Shown: positions 52,182 through 61,618 of the stretch, piece after piece
Layout of the letters: each line of letters starts with the position of its first letter
Numbering within the stretch: the stretch's first letter is position 1
Notes under the pieces: model-generated
What the model saw: only the letters and a program-made list of their open reading frames with translations
The model's database searches: none
Told to the model about the DNA's origin: nothing
Source of the DNA: GCA-2731375 sp964344935
GTDB lineage: Bacteria > Pseudomonadota > Alphaproteobacteria > GCA-2731375
Length of the DNA stretch: 64,000 bases
Direction: 5' to 3'
Assembly (NCBI GenBank): GCA_964344935.1
Contig: CAYFPL010000009.1
Span: 162,825-226,824, forward strand
Program-made: the position numbers and the translations under genes

Positions 52182-53346
52182 CGTCTGGATCGTATTCCTC
52201 AAAGAAAGCGTTGATAATCTGCGCGACCGGCGCAGCCTGTTCCTGGCGCTGATCTATCCTGTCATCGGCGCCCTGCTGTTGGGCATGCTGGTGAGTTTCG
52301 TCGGCGGCATGTTTCGCGGGCAGGCCAGCACGTCGCTCTCCCTCCCCGTCGATGGCGCGGACCGTGCACCCGCCCTTATGGCCTATCTGGCGGACAAGGG
52401 CATCGTCATCCGCGAAGCGCCCGATAACCCCCGGCGCGCTGTGCGCAACGGCAAGGCGGACGCGGTACTGGTCATACCCCATGGCCACGCGGAGGATTTC
52501 GCCGCCCAGCGCCCAGCGGACCTGAACATGGTGATCAACGCCACGCGTCTGACCACGGTGATCAAGGTCAGCCGGGTCGTGGAAATCCTACGTGCTTACG
52601 ACCGCGATGTGGGTAAAGCCCGTCTCATGGGTCGGGGCGTGGCACCGGAAGTCGCCTCACCCCTGAATATACGTTCCATCAATGTAGGCCGGTCGCGGAA
52701 CCTGGCCGGGTTCTTTCTTAATATGCTGCCGCCCTTCATCATCTTCACCATCTTCGTCGGCGGGGTATACCTGGCCATCGACACCACGTCCGGAGAACGG
52801 GAGCGCGGCTCGTTAGAGCCGCTTTTGGCCAATCCCGTGGCCCGATGGGAATTCATGCTGGGCAAGGCCATGGCGACGTTCGCCTTCACCCTGACGGCAG
52901 TGGTGGTGCAATTGCTGGCCTTCAAGATCATGTTCGAATTGGTGGCGGCCGGGGAATACGGCATCAAGATCAGCCCCGATTTGAGCGCCTTTATCGCCGT
53001 GGCGCTATTATGCCTGCCTCTGATCGGCTTCGCGGTCAGCCTGCAGATTATCGTCGCCACCGTTTCCCGCAGCTACAAAGAGACCCAGACATATCTAGGC
53101 CTGCTGCCTCTACTCCCTTCCCTGCCCGGCATGATTCTCGTCTTCGTGCCCGTGAAGGCGCAAATCTGGATGATGACGATCCCCACATTCGGCCAAATTC
53201 TCCTGATCGGCCGCCTCATGCGTCAGGAACAGGCGGCCTTGTCCCATGTTGTGGTTTCCGTCACTGCGACGACACTTGTCGCGGCAGTCCTGTTGTTCAT
53301 GGCGGCGCGTCTCTACGATCGCGATCGCATGCTGTTCGGTGGCTAA
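52174..53346 (+). CDS. ABC-2 type permease, NatB-like
   Basis: 390 residues, GTG start inside the end of the ATPase gene. One N-terminal helix (about 20-45), a periplasmic domain of about 120 residues, then five hydrophobic helices from about 180 to the end. Segment GERERGSLEPLLANPV before the second helix is typical of the ABC-2/NatB permease family. With the ATPase it forms an exporter in the inner membrane. Confidence 0.92.
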
Positions 53347-53423
53347 TTCGAGGTGGATAAGATCGCTTTGTAATCGCTTTCCCGCTAAGGCCATCGGGGT
53401 TAAGCTATTGCGCGCTGGATAGG

Positions 53424-54167
53424 ATGGGCACGGGGGGCCGCGGAAACGTGTCGAACAAAAAAGAAAGCCGTTTGGCCGACGTCGCACTGTTGGAAGGGCT
53501 CAGCGACGATCAACTGGCTGAACTGGAAAAACGTTGCCGCTGGCGGCGTTATGACACTGGCGAGCAAATTCTGGACAAGGACAGTTCGGACCGGGATGTG
53601 TATTTCGTCGCCGAGGGCGCCTTGCAGGTTGTGAATTTTTCTATGACCGGCCGGGAAATTGCGCTGGCACGACTGGGCGCGGGCAGTTTTTTCGGTGAAT
53701 TGTCAGCAATCGATGGCGAGCCCCGCTCCGCCAGCGTCGTGGCATTGGAAAATTGCCTGCTGGGTTCATTATCACCGCAACTGTTCATCGATCAGATTAT
53801 GAGCCATCCGGAACTGGCCGTACGGGTCCTGCACCGCCTTGCCGGCATCATCCGCAGTTGCGATGAACGTATCATGGATCTATCCACCTTGGGCGCGGTG
53901 GAACGGGTCTACCGGCAACTGCTGATACTTGCGGAAGAAAGTCCCGTCGACCCCGGCAGCTATCTGATCCGGTCCCTGCCTACGCACAAGGCCATTGCCG
54001 CCATGGCCTCGACCACAAGGGAAACGGTGGCGCGATCCATCTCGCAGCTGGCCGCGGGCGGCATCGTGGAGCGCAAGGGGCGCATTCTCTATTTGCGGGA
54101 CCGGGATCGCTTGGAAAAGCTGGCTGGCGCCCTGGATAGCGCTTTGGAGGAGGATTTCTCCCGCTAG
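53424..54167 (+). CDS. Crp/Fnr-family transcriptional regulator
   Basis: About 247 residues. A cyclic-nucleotide-binding-like N-terminal domain (about 20-135; GSFFGELSAIDGEPRSASV) and a C-terminal helix-turn-helix (AAMASTTRETVARSISQL). The FNR-type Cys quartet for an iron-sulfur cluster is absent, so oxygen sensing of that kind is unlikely. The start is unclear: ATG at 53424 or GTG at 53448, neither with a good ribosome binding site. It stands alone, 77 bp after the permease gene; targets are unknown. Confidence 0.88.
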   Translation: MGTGGRGNVSNKKESRLADVALLEGLSDDQLAELEKRCRWRRYDTGEQILDKDSSDRDVYFVAEGALQVVNFSMTGREIALARLGAGSFFGELSAIDGEPRSASVVALENCLLGSLSPQLFIDQIMSHPELAVRVLHRLAGIIRSCDERIMDLSTLGAVERVYRQLLILAEESPVDPGSYLIRSLPTHKAIAAMASTTRETVARSISQLAAGGIVERKGRILYLRDRDRLEKLAGALDSALEEDFSR

Positions 54168-54191
54168 CTTGGTGCCATGGTGATTTGAGGT

Positions 54192-54219
54192 CGACGCCAG
54201 GCGTCAGTTCGTGGCGTCG
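54192..54219. terminator. Possible bidirectional terminator between converging genes
   Basis: CGACGCCA / TGGCGTCG (8 bp, 12-nt loop) is followed on the plus strand by a short T-run (TTT). It lies after the Crp-like gene and across the 3' end of the flp gene. Confidence 0.4.
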
Positions 54220-54407
54220 TTTAGAGCTGTCTGAACCACATCAAACATGCGTTGCATCTCATCGCCGATGGCGAAAATTGCGGCAATTATGGCGACCCCG
54301 ATGCCGGTTCCGATCAGGGCGTATTCCATCGCCGTCGAACCTGATCTATCGCGCAGGCCGCTCCGTTCACATACGCGAAGAATGAGAATGGATGATTTGG
54401 TCCACAT
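54204..54407 (-). CDS. Flp/Fap-type pilin (type IVb prepilin), orphan
   Basis: 67 residues. The leader is followed by SGSTAMEYALIGTGIGVAII, which fits the Flp prepilin pattern of a Gly/Ser-rich cleavage region, Glu at +5 and a hydrophobic helix. Flp subunits build Tad pili. No tad/cpa gene is in the window, so the assembly machinery must lie elsewhere or be absent. No strong ribosome binding site is visible before the ATG. Confidence 0.75.
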   Translation of the reverse strand: MWTKSSILILRVCERSGLRDRSGSTAMEYALIGTGIGVAIIAAIFAIGDEMQRMFDVVQTALNDATN

Positions 54408-54570
54408 AATCGAAGTCCAATGTTACGCGGTCATCCCACAGAACTTTAGGCTGTTGGACGGGGGATTGATCGCCGCAGAGTTTTCATTCTGCCTACCAAT
54501 CCGTAAAAGATTTCTTACATAACAATTAAGGACCTGTTCACCATGATCGGTGGCGGATTGGAGGAAAGCG

Positions 54571-54768
54571 GTGGTGCGTTTGGTATTATTCGCGGCGGTT
54601 GCCTTGATCCTCACGGCTTGTATTTCGGGACCACCAACGTGGTACGAAGAACGTTGCCTGCAGCTTGGCTTCAAAAAGGGCAGCGCGGATTTTACCAGCT
54701 GTGTCGAAAGGGATTTGCGCTGGATCGAGGAAAATGAGCGGCGGGCCCGCGGCAATGGCGGTCCTTGA
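54571..54768 (+). CDS. Small putative lipoprotein
   Basis: About 65 residues. A GTG start at 54571 is chosen because GGAGGA lies 5 nt upstream; the next codon is also GTG. Lipoprotein signal VRLVLFAAVALILTAC (lipobox LTAC), then a short polar tail with two Cys and an acidic/basic C-terminus. Family unknown. It lies 6 bp from the converging cyclotransferase gene. Confidence 0.65.
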   Translation: MVRLVLFAAVALILTACISGPPTWYEERCLQLGFKKGSADFTSCVERDLRWIEENERRARGNGGP

Positions 54769-54774
54769 GTAGGC

Positions 54775-55305
54775 CTACGACCTTTCCTGCCGAAGCAAAC
54801 TGACCGCTGTTTGCAACCTTTGCAGCGACACTTCCGGCTGTCCGCCCATCTCTCGCACGGCGGCAATGGTACCAGCGAGGTAGTCACGCGATGTGCCTTT
54901 CTGCCCCTCCCCCTGGGCTACCAAACGGGCGCCTCGTTCCAGAGGCTGCTTGCCGATATAGCGGCCGTGGCCCGGGTCGGCCGCAAATGTCAGGGCCTTG
55001 ATCGCACCTTTCGTCGTATCCAAACCAACTTCGATATGGCGATAGGCCACCTCGCGGCGGCGTAAATAGGCCTGAGTTTGGCCCCAGTGTCCCGGCGCCA
55101 CCCGATAGGCCATGCCGAGGCATTCACCGCCCGGCAACATGGTCAGGATCAATCCAGGCGCTTGCGGCGAGCCCCACGCCAAAGTTGAGGTTAGGGCATG
55201 GGCGCGATGCCAGCCGCGCAGCAGGGCCGGCCGCCGCTCCACAAAGGGAAATCCAGGCTGCCACATAAGCGAACCATAGCCGAAGACCCAATATTCCCGC
55301 GCCAC
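54775..55305 (-). CDS. ChaC-like gamma-glutamylcyclotransferase
   Basis: 176 residues. The phosphate-binding-like motif YWVFGYGSLMWQPGF and LRGWHRAH, LTMLPGGECLGMAYRV identify the ChaC/GGCT family, which cleaves glutathione to 5-oxoproline and Cys-Gly in the cytoplasm. A Glu in RRREVAY is a candidate catalytic residue. Length is normal for the family. It is probably co-directional with the enoyl-CoA hydratase gene upstream (gap 17 bp). Confidence 0.88.
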   Translation of the reverse strand: MAREYWVFGYGSLMWQPGFPFVERRPALLRGWHRAHALTSTLAWGSPQAPGLILTMLPGGECLGMAYRVAPGHWGQTQAYLRRREVAYRHIEVGLDTTKGAIKALTFAADPGHGRYIGKQPLERGARLVAQGEGQKGTSRDYLAGTIAAVREMGGQPEVSLQRLQTAVSLLRQERS

Positions 55306-55322
55306 GGCAGCAACACTCCGGG

Positions 55323-56102
55323 CTAGGAAGCGGACTTCATATGAGGGGCGAGCATGCGGTTCGGCTCGTCGGTTTGGTAGGCATCAGCAAAGGTATCAAT
55401 GCCGGCTTCGATGGCAGCCTCAAGGCCCAGTTCCTCCCATTTGCCGATCAAAGCCTTCTGCGCCCGAACGGCAACCGGCCCTGCCTCCAGGATACGGCCA
55501 AGCCAAACCTCGACCCAGCCATCTAACTCCGCTGCCGGCACAAGTTTCTCAATGAAATGCATCTCGAGCGCTTCCGTGGCGGTGAAATTAACGCCCGTGA
55601 GCAGCAACTCACGCGTCCTGCCCCAACCGATCAACCGCGGGAATAATGCCGCCTCAATCACCGAAGGCAGGCCCACTTTCACTTCCGGCATGCCCATGAC
55701 GAAGCTTTCATCCGCAACGCGGAAATCGCAAGCTGCCGCCAATTCCAGACCCGCGCCCAGGCAAAAGCCGCGCAAGCGACCGATCACCGGCACCGGCAGA
55801 TCCCGGATGGCCTTGGCGGCCAAATGCAATTGCGTGATGAAGTGGCGGCCGCTTTCGGGTGTCAGTTCAGACAAATCGTTCAAATCGGCCCCGGCCATGA
55901 AGGCGCGATCCCCCGCTCCGGTCAGGACGACGGCACGTAGTTCCTGATCCCTTGCCAGGCTGTCAAAGGCTTCTCTCAAATGCACTGTCAAAGCCAGAGA
56001 GCCGGCATTCAGACGCCGTTGATTGTCCATCCGAACCCAGGCGATGCGCCCCTCGGGCCGTTCCTCTATCGTTACATCAACCTTCGCTTCCACGTCAGCC
56101 AT
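55323..56102 (-). CDS. Enoyl-CoA hydratase/isomerase family protein
   Basis: About 259 residues from the ATG at 56102 with AAGGAG nine nt upstream. Crotonase fold: oxyanion residues in AFMAGADLNDL and GFCLGAGLELA, and both catalytic Glu present (GAGLELA and GMPEVKVG), so it can be a true hydratase. The exact acyl-CoA substrate is unknown. It is divergent from ispDF. Confidence 0.9.
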   Translation of the reverse strand: MADVEAKVDVTIEERPEGRIAWVRMDNQRRLNAGSLALTVHLREAFDSLARDQELRAVVLTGAGDRAFMAGADLNDLSELTPESGRHFITQLHLAAKAIRDLPVPVIGRLRGFCLGAGLELAAACDFRVADESFVMGMPEVKVGLPSVIEAALFPRLIGWGRTRELLLTGVNFTATEALEMHFIEKLVPAAELDGWVEVWLGRILEAGPVAVRAQKALIGKWEELGLEAAIEAGIDTFADAYQTDEPNRMLAPHMKSAS

Positions 56103-56209
56103 CCTGCCTACTCCTTGAATTCCTGGCGGCCGACTTAATATCACAGCCAATCCCGCGGCCAAGGCGTAATGATCGCCCCGCGCCCGATCCGGCATGCTAG
56201 ATTGCCGCC

Positions 56210-57376
56210 ATGACCGATCATGACGAACTCAGTATCGCCGCATTGATCGTGGCCGGCGGCCGGGGTGAACGCCTGGGTGGTGCCGTTGCCAAGCAGTATC
56301 GGGAGCTGGCCGGCATCCCGGTGTTGCGTCATGCCCTGCTGGCGTTCTGCCACCACCCAAAGGTCCGTCATGTGCTAGCGGTAATTCGCCCCGACGACCA
56401 GGAGCATTACGCCGTCGCGGCCAATGGCCTTGAGGTCTTGCCCCCGGTGGCAGGGGGTGAGAGCCGGCAGGAATCCGTATTGAACGGCCTACGCGCCCTG
56501 GCGGAATTTGCGCCGGACAGAGTGCTGATCCACGACGGTGCGCGGCCCTTTATCGCCGGCAAAGTAATCGACAATGTTTTGGCCGGACTGGACGACCATG
56601 ACGGCGCCATTGCGGCCATGCCAGTGGTCGACAGCCTGAAACGCGGCGACGACGGCCTGATCGCCGATGAAATTCCACGCGACGGCCTGTGGCAGGCGCA
56701 AACGCCACAAGGTTTCTCTTATGCTGCCATTCGCGCCGCCCATGAGTCAGCCGAACCAGGCCATACCGATGATGCCTCCCTGGCCCGCGCCGCCGGGATG
56801 CGGGTGGCGCTAGTGCCAGGCGCGCCGGAGAACATCAAGATTACGACGGCGGAAGATCTAGCCCGGGCGGAAGCGGCCCATGCCGCGCGCCTCTACGATG
56901 TGCGGGTGGGACAGGGTTTCGATGTGCATCGCCTGGAACCCGGCACCGAGGTTCGCCTGTGCGGCATCGACATTCCGCACAACGCCAAACTGGCCGGCCA
57001 TAGCGATGCGGACGTGGCCCTGCATAGCGTCACGGACGCCATTCTGGGCGCGCTGGGAGATGGCGACATTGGCCGGCACTTTCCGCCCGGCGATGACCAA
57101 TGGAAGGACCGGGACTCGGCCCATTTCGTGGCCTTCGCTGTCGACCGTGTGCATGCCCGGGGCGGCCGGCTGGCACATCTGGACCTGACCATCATTTGCG
57201 AAAGCCCGAAAATTACGCCGCACCACGTGGCCATGGCTGCCCGCCTGGCGGAAATCACCGGGCTGGATGTGGACCGGGTCAGCATCAAGGCGACGACGAC
57301 GGAGCAATTGGGCACCACCGGGCGGAACGAAGGCATCGCCGCCCAGGCCACGGCCACGGTGCGGCTGCCTATCTAG
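56210..57376 (+). CDS. ispDF: Bifunctional IspD/IspF (MEP pathway)
   Basis: 388 residues, a fusion of 2-C-methyl-D-erythritol 4-phosphate cytidylyltransferase (residues 1 to about 222; LIVAGGRGERLGG, VLIHDGARPF) and 2-C-methyl-D-erythritol 2,4-cyclodiphosphate synthase (about 228-388; GQGFDVHRLEPG, AGHSDADVALHSV, ATTTEQLGTTGRNEGI). The fusion is common in alphaproteobacteria. It performs steps 3 and 5 of isoprenoid precursor synthesis; dxr at 39785 does step 2. pgpA starts directly after its stop. Confidence 0.97.
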   Translation: MTDHDELSIAALIVAGGRGERLGGAVAKQYRELAGIPVLRHALLAFCHHPKVRHVLAVIRPDDQEHYAVAANGLEVLPPVAGGESRQESVLNGLRALAEFAPDRVLIHDGARPFIAGKVIDNVLAGLDDHDGAIAAMPVVDSLKRGDDGLIADEIPRDGLWQAQTPQGFSYAAIRAAHESAEPGHTDDASLARAAGMRVALVPGAPENIKITTAEDLARAEAAHAARLYDVRVGQGFDVHRLEPGTEVRLCGIDIPHNAKLAGHSDADVALHSVTDAILGALGDGDIGRHFPPGDDQWKDRDSAHFVAFAVDRVHARGGRLAHLDLTIICESPKITPHHVAMAARLAEITGLDVDRVSIKATTTEQLGTTGRNEGIAAQATATVRLPI

Positions 57377-57862
57377 ATGACCGAACAAAACGCCAGAACG
57401 CCGTTACCTTTGCGCCATCCGGCCTGCCTGCTGGCCACCTGGTTCGGCATCGGGCTGTTGCGGCCGGCGCCCGGCACCTTGGGCTCCCTCATCGCCCTGC
57501 CCATCGCCTGGGGCATTGTCTACCTGGGCGGGCCCATTGCTCTGGCCATCGCAACGGCAATGGTCTTCGCTGTCGGTTGTTGGGCTAGCGATGTCTATGA
57601 GAAAGCGGGGGACGGCAAGGACCCCAGCCCGGTGGTGATCGACGAGGTCGCCGGACAATGGCTGGTACTTATCGCAGCACCCTTGGAGCCGATATACTAT
57701 CTGGCGGGGTTCGTGCTGTTCCGGCTTTGCGACATCCTGAAACCCTGGCCCGCCAACTGGGCCGACCGCAGCGTCGGCGGCGGCCTGGGGATCATGTTGG
57801 ATGATGTGCTGGCAGCGCTGTACGGCCTGCTGGCGATCGCGGCGTTTCGTTTTTGGTATTGA
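57377..57862 (+). CDS. pgpA: Phosphatidylglycerophosphatase A
   Basis: 161 residues, four hydrophobic helices. PAPGTLGSLIALP, DPSPVVIDEVAGQW and RLCDILKPWPANWADR are PgpA signatures. It removes phosphate from phosphatidylglycerol phosphate in the inner membrane. Its ATG follows the ispDF stop without a gap. Confidence 0.95.
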   Translation: MTEQNARTPLPLRHPACLLATWFGIGLLRPAPGTLGSLIALPIAWGIVYLGGPIALAIATAMVFAVGCWASDVYEKAGDGKDPSPVVIDEVAGQWLVLIAAPLEPIYYLAGFVLFRLCDILKPWPANWADRSVGGGLGIMLDDVLAALYGLLAIAAFRFWY

Positions 57863-57889
57863 TATTGAGAATGTTTGGGAGGTGAGGCC

Positions 57890-58957
57890 ATGAAATTTGG
57901 CGGCATGGTGGCGACGAAAATCGACGATTGGCAGATGTTCCCTTATCTGGAGGATCTGGGTTACGACTGCGGCTGGGTACCGGACTCCCAGATGATCTGG
58001 TCCGACTGCTACGCCACCATGGCCCTGGCGGCGCAAAACACTTCGAAACTGCGGCTGGGCACCGGCGTCGCCATCGCGGGTACGCGACTGGCCCCGGTGA
58101 CGGCCCATTCCATCGCCTCTATCAACAAAATTGCTCCGGGCCGGGTTTTCCTCGGCATCGGCACCGGCCATACCGCCATGCGGGTGATGGGCCAGGACCC
58201 CATGCAGCCCACCGCCTTTCGCAACTATCTGCGCGTCGTGCGCGGCCTGCTGGCCGGCGAGGAGGTGGAATACCAGGGTAAGCCCATCAAGTTCCTGGAT
58301 CGGGAGCTGGAATGCATCAATACGGAAAACAAAGTGCCGATTTATGTCGCCGCCAACGGACCCAAGGCGCTTGCTGCGGCAGGTGCCTATGGCGATGGCC
58401 GCATCGGGGCCGGCAATGAGCCATACGGCCTGTTGACCAAGAATTTGGAGCGTATGCACCGGGGCGCCGAGGAAGTCGGGCGGCAGTTGGAGGACGATTT
58501 CCACACCTCCGTCTTGACCTTCGCCTGCGTCCTGAAACCGGGCGAGGACTTGACCTCGGACAGGGTGATTGACGAAACCGGGGCGGAGGTCGTCTCATCC
58601 TTGCACTTCTGGTACGAAATCTATCTCCAGCGGGGCAATGATGATTTCGTCCTGGGCGAGGTCCGGGACGTATGGGAAGCCTACAAGGCCTATGTGGAGG
58701 CCGAGATGCCATTGGAGCGCCGCCACCAGATCCTGCACACCGGCCATTGCGCCTTTCTTCCGCCCGACGAACGGCGCTTCATCACACCAGAAATGATCAA
58801 GGCCTCGGGCGGTTTGGTAGGCGAGCCCGACGAGATCATTGCCCGCCTTCGCGAACTGGAGGCCGCGGGGCTGCGCGAAGTGGCGCTGTTGCCGCCCATC
58901 GCCGTGGCACGGCAGAACTTCAAGGACTTCGCTGAACAGGTCATGGCGGACTACTGA
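57890..58957 (+). CDS. LLM-class flavin-dependent oxidoreductase
   Basis: About 355 residues from the ATG at 57890, with GGGAGG upstream. Luciferase-like TIM barrel: LGYDCGWVPDSQ, LRLGTGVAIAGTR, GRVFLGIGTGH and VPIYVAANGPKALAAAGAYGDG match the bacterial luciferase / methylene-H4MPT-reductase-like superfamily. It uses FMN or F420; the substrate is unknown. It shares one base with pncC (TGATG). Confidence 0.9.
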   Translation: MKFGGMVATKIDDWQMFPYLEDLGYDCGWVPDSQMIWSDCYATMALAAQNTSKLRLGTGVAIAGTRLAPVTAHSIASINKIAPGRVFLGIGTGHTAMRVMGQDPMQPTAFRNYLRVVRGLLAGEEVEYQGKPIKFLDRELECINTENKVPIYVAANGPKALAAAGAYGDGRIGAGNEPYGLLTKNLERMHRGAEEVGRQLEDDFHTSVLTFACVLKPGEDLTSDRVIDETGAEVVSSLHFWYEIYLQRGNDDFVLGEVRDVWEAYKAYVEAEMPLERRHQILHTGHCAFLPPDERRFITPEMIKASGGLVGEPDEIIARLRELEAAGLREVALLPPIAVARQNFKDFAEQVMADY

Positions 58958-59448
58958 TGTTTCCCGATGATCTGACCAACCAAGCGCGGGCGTTGCTGCA
59001 AACATGCCGCGAGGCCGGGGTAATGGTGGCGACGGCGGAATCCTGTACTGGCGGGTTGATCGCCGGTTGCCTGACCGAGATTGCCGGCTCGTCGGACGTG
59101 GTCGACCGCGGTTTCGTGACCTATTCCAACGAGGCCAAGAACGCCATGCTGGGCGTGCCGTTGGCGATGATCGAGGAACATGGCGCGGTATCCGAACCGG
59201 TGGCCCGGGCCATGGCGGAAGGGGCGCTGGCCCAATCGGAGGCGGAATTGTCCGTGGCCGTAACCGGCGTCGCCGGCCCCGGCGGAGGCACCGCGGAAAA
59301 GCCCGTGGGCCTTGTCCATTTGGCTTGTGCCCGGCGGGGCGGCGAGACCCATCATTGCGAGCAGCGTTACGGCGATCTGGGTCGGGCCGGAATACGGGAG
59401 GCGACCGTTCGAACCGCCCTGGAGATGCTGGCCAAACGGTTCAACTAG
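58957..59448 (+). CDS. pncC: Nicotinamide-nucleotide amidase (CinA C-terminal domain)
   Basis: 163 residues, the CinA C-terminal domain alone. TAESCTGGLIAGCLTEIAGSS and the AVTGVAGPGGGTAEKPVG motif are typical of PncC, which deamidates NMN for NAD recycling. It overlaps the LLM gene by one base, so translation is coupled. Confidence 0.93.
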   Translation: MFPDDLTNQARALLQTCREAGVMVATAESCTGGLIAGCLTEIAGSSDVVDRGFVTYSNEAKNAMLGVPLAMIEEHGAVSEPVARAMAEGALAQSEAELSVAVTGVAGPGGGTAEKPVGLVHLACARRGGETHHCEQRYGDLGRAGIREATVRTALEMLAKRFN

Positions 59449-59452
59449 CGTC

Positions 59453-60133
59453 ATGCCGCCAAGTCTGAACACCCAAGACATGCGCCTGGCCGTCATCGGC
59501 GCCATAGCCATACAGGTGGGTGTCGCACTCATGGCGCGGCGGATTCAGGGCCCAATGGACCAGGTCGGACCCACGGCGATCATGATGGGGTATCTGGTCA
59601 TACCCGGCCTCGCCGCCATCGCCTGGATCTGGTTCGCCGCTGTCTGGCGGGAGCCGGACGGCTGGGCCGGATTGGGGCTGGTCCGGACGCCGGCACGACG
59701 CCTGCTGCGGGCTGTCGCCATGGGCATCTTATCCGTCCCGGTCCTGATGCTGATCACCTGGCTGACCAAACCCATCCTGGGGCCAACGTCCGGGCCGGTA
59801 CTACCAATGACAGGGCAAGAGGCCCTGGGACATCCGGTCTATTGGGTAACCATGGTCCTCGCCGTCACCATTATTTCTCCCCTGATGGAGGAGATGGTGT
59901 TCCGAGGCCTGTTGTATGGCTGGTTGCGGCAGCGTTTCAGCATGGTGCATGCCGGACTTCTCGCCGCCGTGGCCCATGCGGTACTGCACTTCGACGCGGC
60001 GTCTCTGCCTGGTTTGATCGCTCTGTTCCTCTTCCTGGCCTGGATCTACGAGTTTTCCCAGAGCCTATGGATTCCCGCCATCATCCACGGAGTACACAAT
60101 TTCGTCGTGCTGCATTTGCCTTCATCCATGTGA
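59453..60133 (+). CDS. CPBP-family intramembrane metalloprotease
   Basis: About 226 residues with six or more hydrophobic helices. Motifs PLMEEMVFRGLLYGWL (EExxxR), AHAVLHF and IIHGVHNFVV carry the Glu and His metal ligands of the CPBP (CAAX protease/bacteriocin-processing) family. The start at 59453 is 4 bp after the pncC stop; no strong ribosome binding site, and 59480 is an alternative. Substrate unknown. Confidence 0.85.
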   Translation: MPPSLNTQDMRLAVIGAIAIQVGVALMARRIQGPMDQVGPTAIMMGYLVIPGLAAIAWIWFAAVWREPDGWAGLGLVRTPARRLLRAVAMGILSVPVLMLITWLTKPILGPTSGPVLPMTGQEALGHPVYWVTMVLAVTIISPLMEEMVFRGLLYGWLRQRFSMVHAGLLAAVAHAVLHFDAASLPGLIALFLFLAWIYEFSQSLWIPAIIHGVHNFVVLHLPSSM

Positions 60134-60171
60134 CGCCAAAGGCAGATTCGGCCGGAATTCCGCAGACAAAA

Positions 60172-60642
60172 CTAGACGGGATCGGACAGTCCGCCTTCGG
60201 GCGGGGATTGCGCGTGGATGGCTTCCGCCCTGGCTTCGAAGGCGCCGACCATGCGGCGCACTGCCTCGTTGAAGACGGTGGAGGCCACCGCCTGCAACAC
60301 GCGGGAACGGAATTCGAAGTCGATGAAGAAATCGATCTCCGTCCGGGCACCGCCGTCCACGGCATTGAACTTCCAATGATTGTTCAGATAACGGAAGGGC
60401 CCGTTTATGTATTCCACATCAATCTGGTCGGGGGCATTCAAGGTGACCTTGGATGTGAATGTTTCACGGAAGACCTTGAAACCAACCATAAGATCGCCCC
60501 AGATCACCGGCCCTTCGGTCTTGGTGATGCGGCAGGCGACGCACCAGGGCAGGAATTCCGGGTAGCGTTCGATATCCGCCACCAGGTCGAACATCTGGCC
60601 CGGCGTGTAGGGCAGGATTTTCGTCTCGGCATGCGTGGGCAT
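60172..60642 (-). CDS. COQ10/RatA-like SRPBCC-domain protein
   Basis: About 156 residues from the ATG at 60642. The START-like fold shows HAETKILPYTPGQMFDLVAD, YPEFLPWC and FDFEFRSRVLQ, as in ubiquinone-binding COQ10 and E. coli RatA. In alphaproteobacteria it usually helps ubiquinone function and often sits beside lipA, as here (4-bp gap). Toxin activity is not implied. Confidence 0.9.
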   Translation of the reverse strand: MPTHAETKILPYTPGQMFDLVADIERYPEFLPWCVACRITKTEGPVIWGDLMVGFKVFRETFTSKVTLNAPDQIDVEYINGPFRYLNNHWKFNAVDGGARTEIDFFIDFEFRSRVLQAVASTVFNEAVRRMVGAFEARAEAIHAQSPPEGGLSDPV

Positions 60643-60646
60643 GAGG

Positions 60647-61588
60647 TCAGACCGTCCGCCGCCGCTGGCGCAGTTCCGCGAAGTCGCGATCGGCATGATA
60701 GGAAGACCGCGTAAGCGGGCTGGCGGAGACCAACAAAAAGCCTTTGCCTCTCGCCGCTTTCTCATAGGCCGCGAATTGTTCGGGCGTGATGAAATCGGCC
60801 ACGGGATGATGCTTTGGCGTCGGCTGCAGGTATTGCCCAATGGTCAGAAAATCAACTTCCGCCGCGCGAAGATCGTCCATCACCTGATGCACCGCCTGGC
60901 GGTCTTCGCCCAGGCCTACCATGATGCCCGACTTGGTGAAAATCCCCTTGTCCAGTTCCTTGGCTTTGGCAAGCAGTTGCAGCGAGGAAAAATAACGCGC
61001 ACCTGGGCGAACCTGCGGATAAAGTCCCGGCACCGTCTCCAAATTATGGTTGAAGACATCCGGGCCCGCCGCCAGCACAATTTCCAAGGCGCCATCCTTG
61101 CCTAGGAAATCCGGCGTCAGGACCTCGATGGTCGTATCCGGCGCGGCTTGGCGGATGGCGCTGATCACGGCGGCGAAATGCCCGGCCCCGCCGTCCGCCA
61201 GATCGTCGCGATCAACAGAGGTGATCACCACATGGCGCAGGCCCAGTGTCTTCACCGCCTGCCCCACATTTTCCGGTTCCCGAGGGTCAAGCGGTCCCGG
61301 TAGGCCGGTGCGCACATTGCAAAAGGCGCAGGCACGCGTGCAGGTATCACCCATGATCATCATGGTAGCGTGCTTCTGACTCCAACATTCGCCGATGTTG
61401 GGGCAGGCCGCTTCCTCGCACACAGTGTGCAGATTGTGGCTGCGCATGAGGTTGCGGGTTTCGAAATAAGTAGGCGAATTGGGCGCCTTTACCCGGATCC
61501 ACGGCGGCTTGCGGCCCGGTGGATTATCGGGCCGGTTGCGCTTCTCCGGGTGGCGCCAGGGGCGCACTGTTGTCTCGCTGTCGGCCAT
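60647..61588 (-). CDS. lipA: Lipoyl synthase
   Basis: 313 residues, radical SAM enzyme that inserts two sulfurs into octanoyl domains. Auxiliary cluster CEEAACPNIGEC and radical-SAM CTRACAFCNV are both present, with the C-terminal RSSYHA segment. It lies next to lpdA and the E2 gene, so the window pairs lipoyl synthesis with lipoyl-dependent pyruvate dehydrogenase. Confidence 0.97.
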   Translation of the reverse strand: MADSETTVRPWRHPEKRNRPDNPPGRKPPWIRVKAPNSPTYFETRNLMRSHNLHTVCEEAACPNIGECWSQKHATMMIMGDTCTRACAFCNVRTGLPGPLDPREPENVGQAVKTLGLRHVVITSVDRDDLADGGAGHFAAVISAIRQAAPDTTIEVLTPDFLGKDGALEIVLAAGPDVFNHNLETVPGLYPQVRPGARYFSSLQLLAKAKELDKGIFTKSGIMVGLGEDRQAVHQVMDDLRAAEVDFLTIGQYLQPTPKHHPVADFITPEQFAAYEKAARGKGFLLVSASPLTRSSYHADRDFAELRQRRRTV

Positions 61589-61618
61589 AGCCGTGGTTCT
61601 TTTCCGCTTCCTCAGACC

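Noticed and set aside
60172..60642. RatA toxin
   Set aside because: The gene resembles RatA and COQ10 alike, there is no antitoxin partner, and the lipA context fits the ubiquinone-related COQ10 group.
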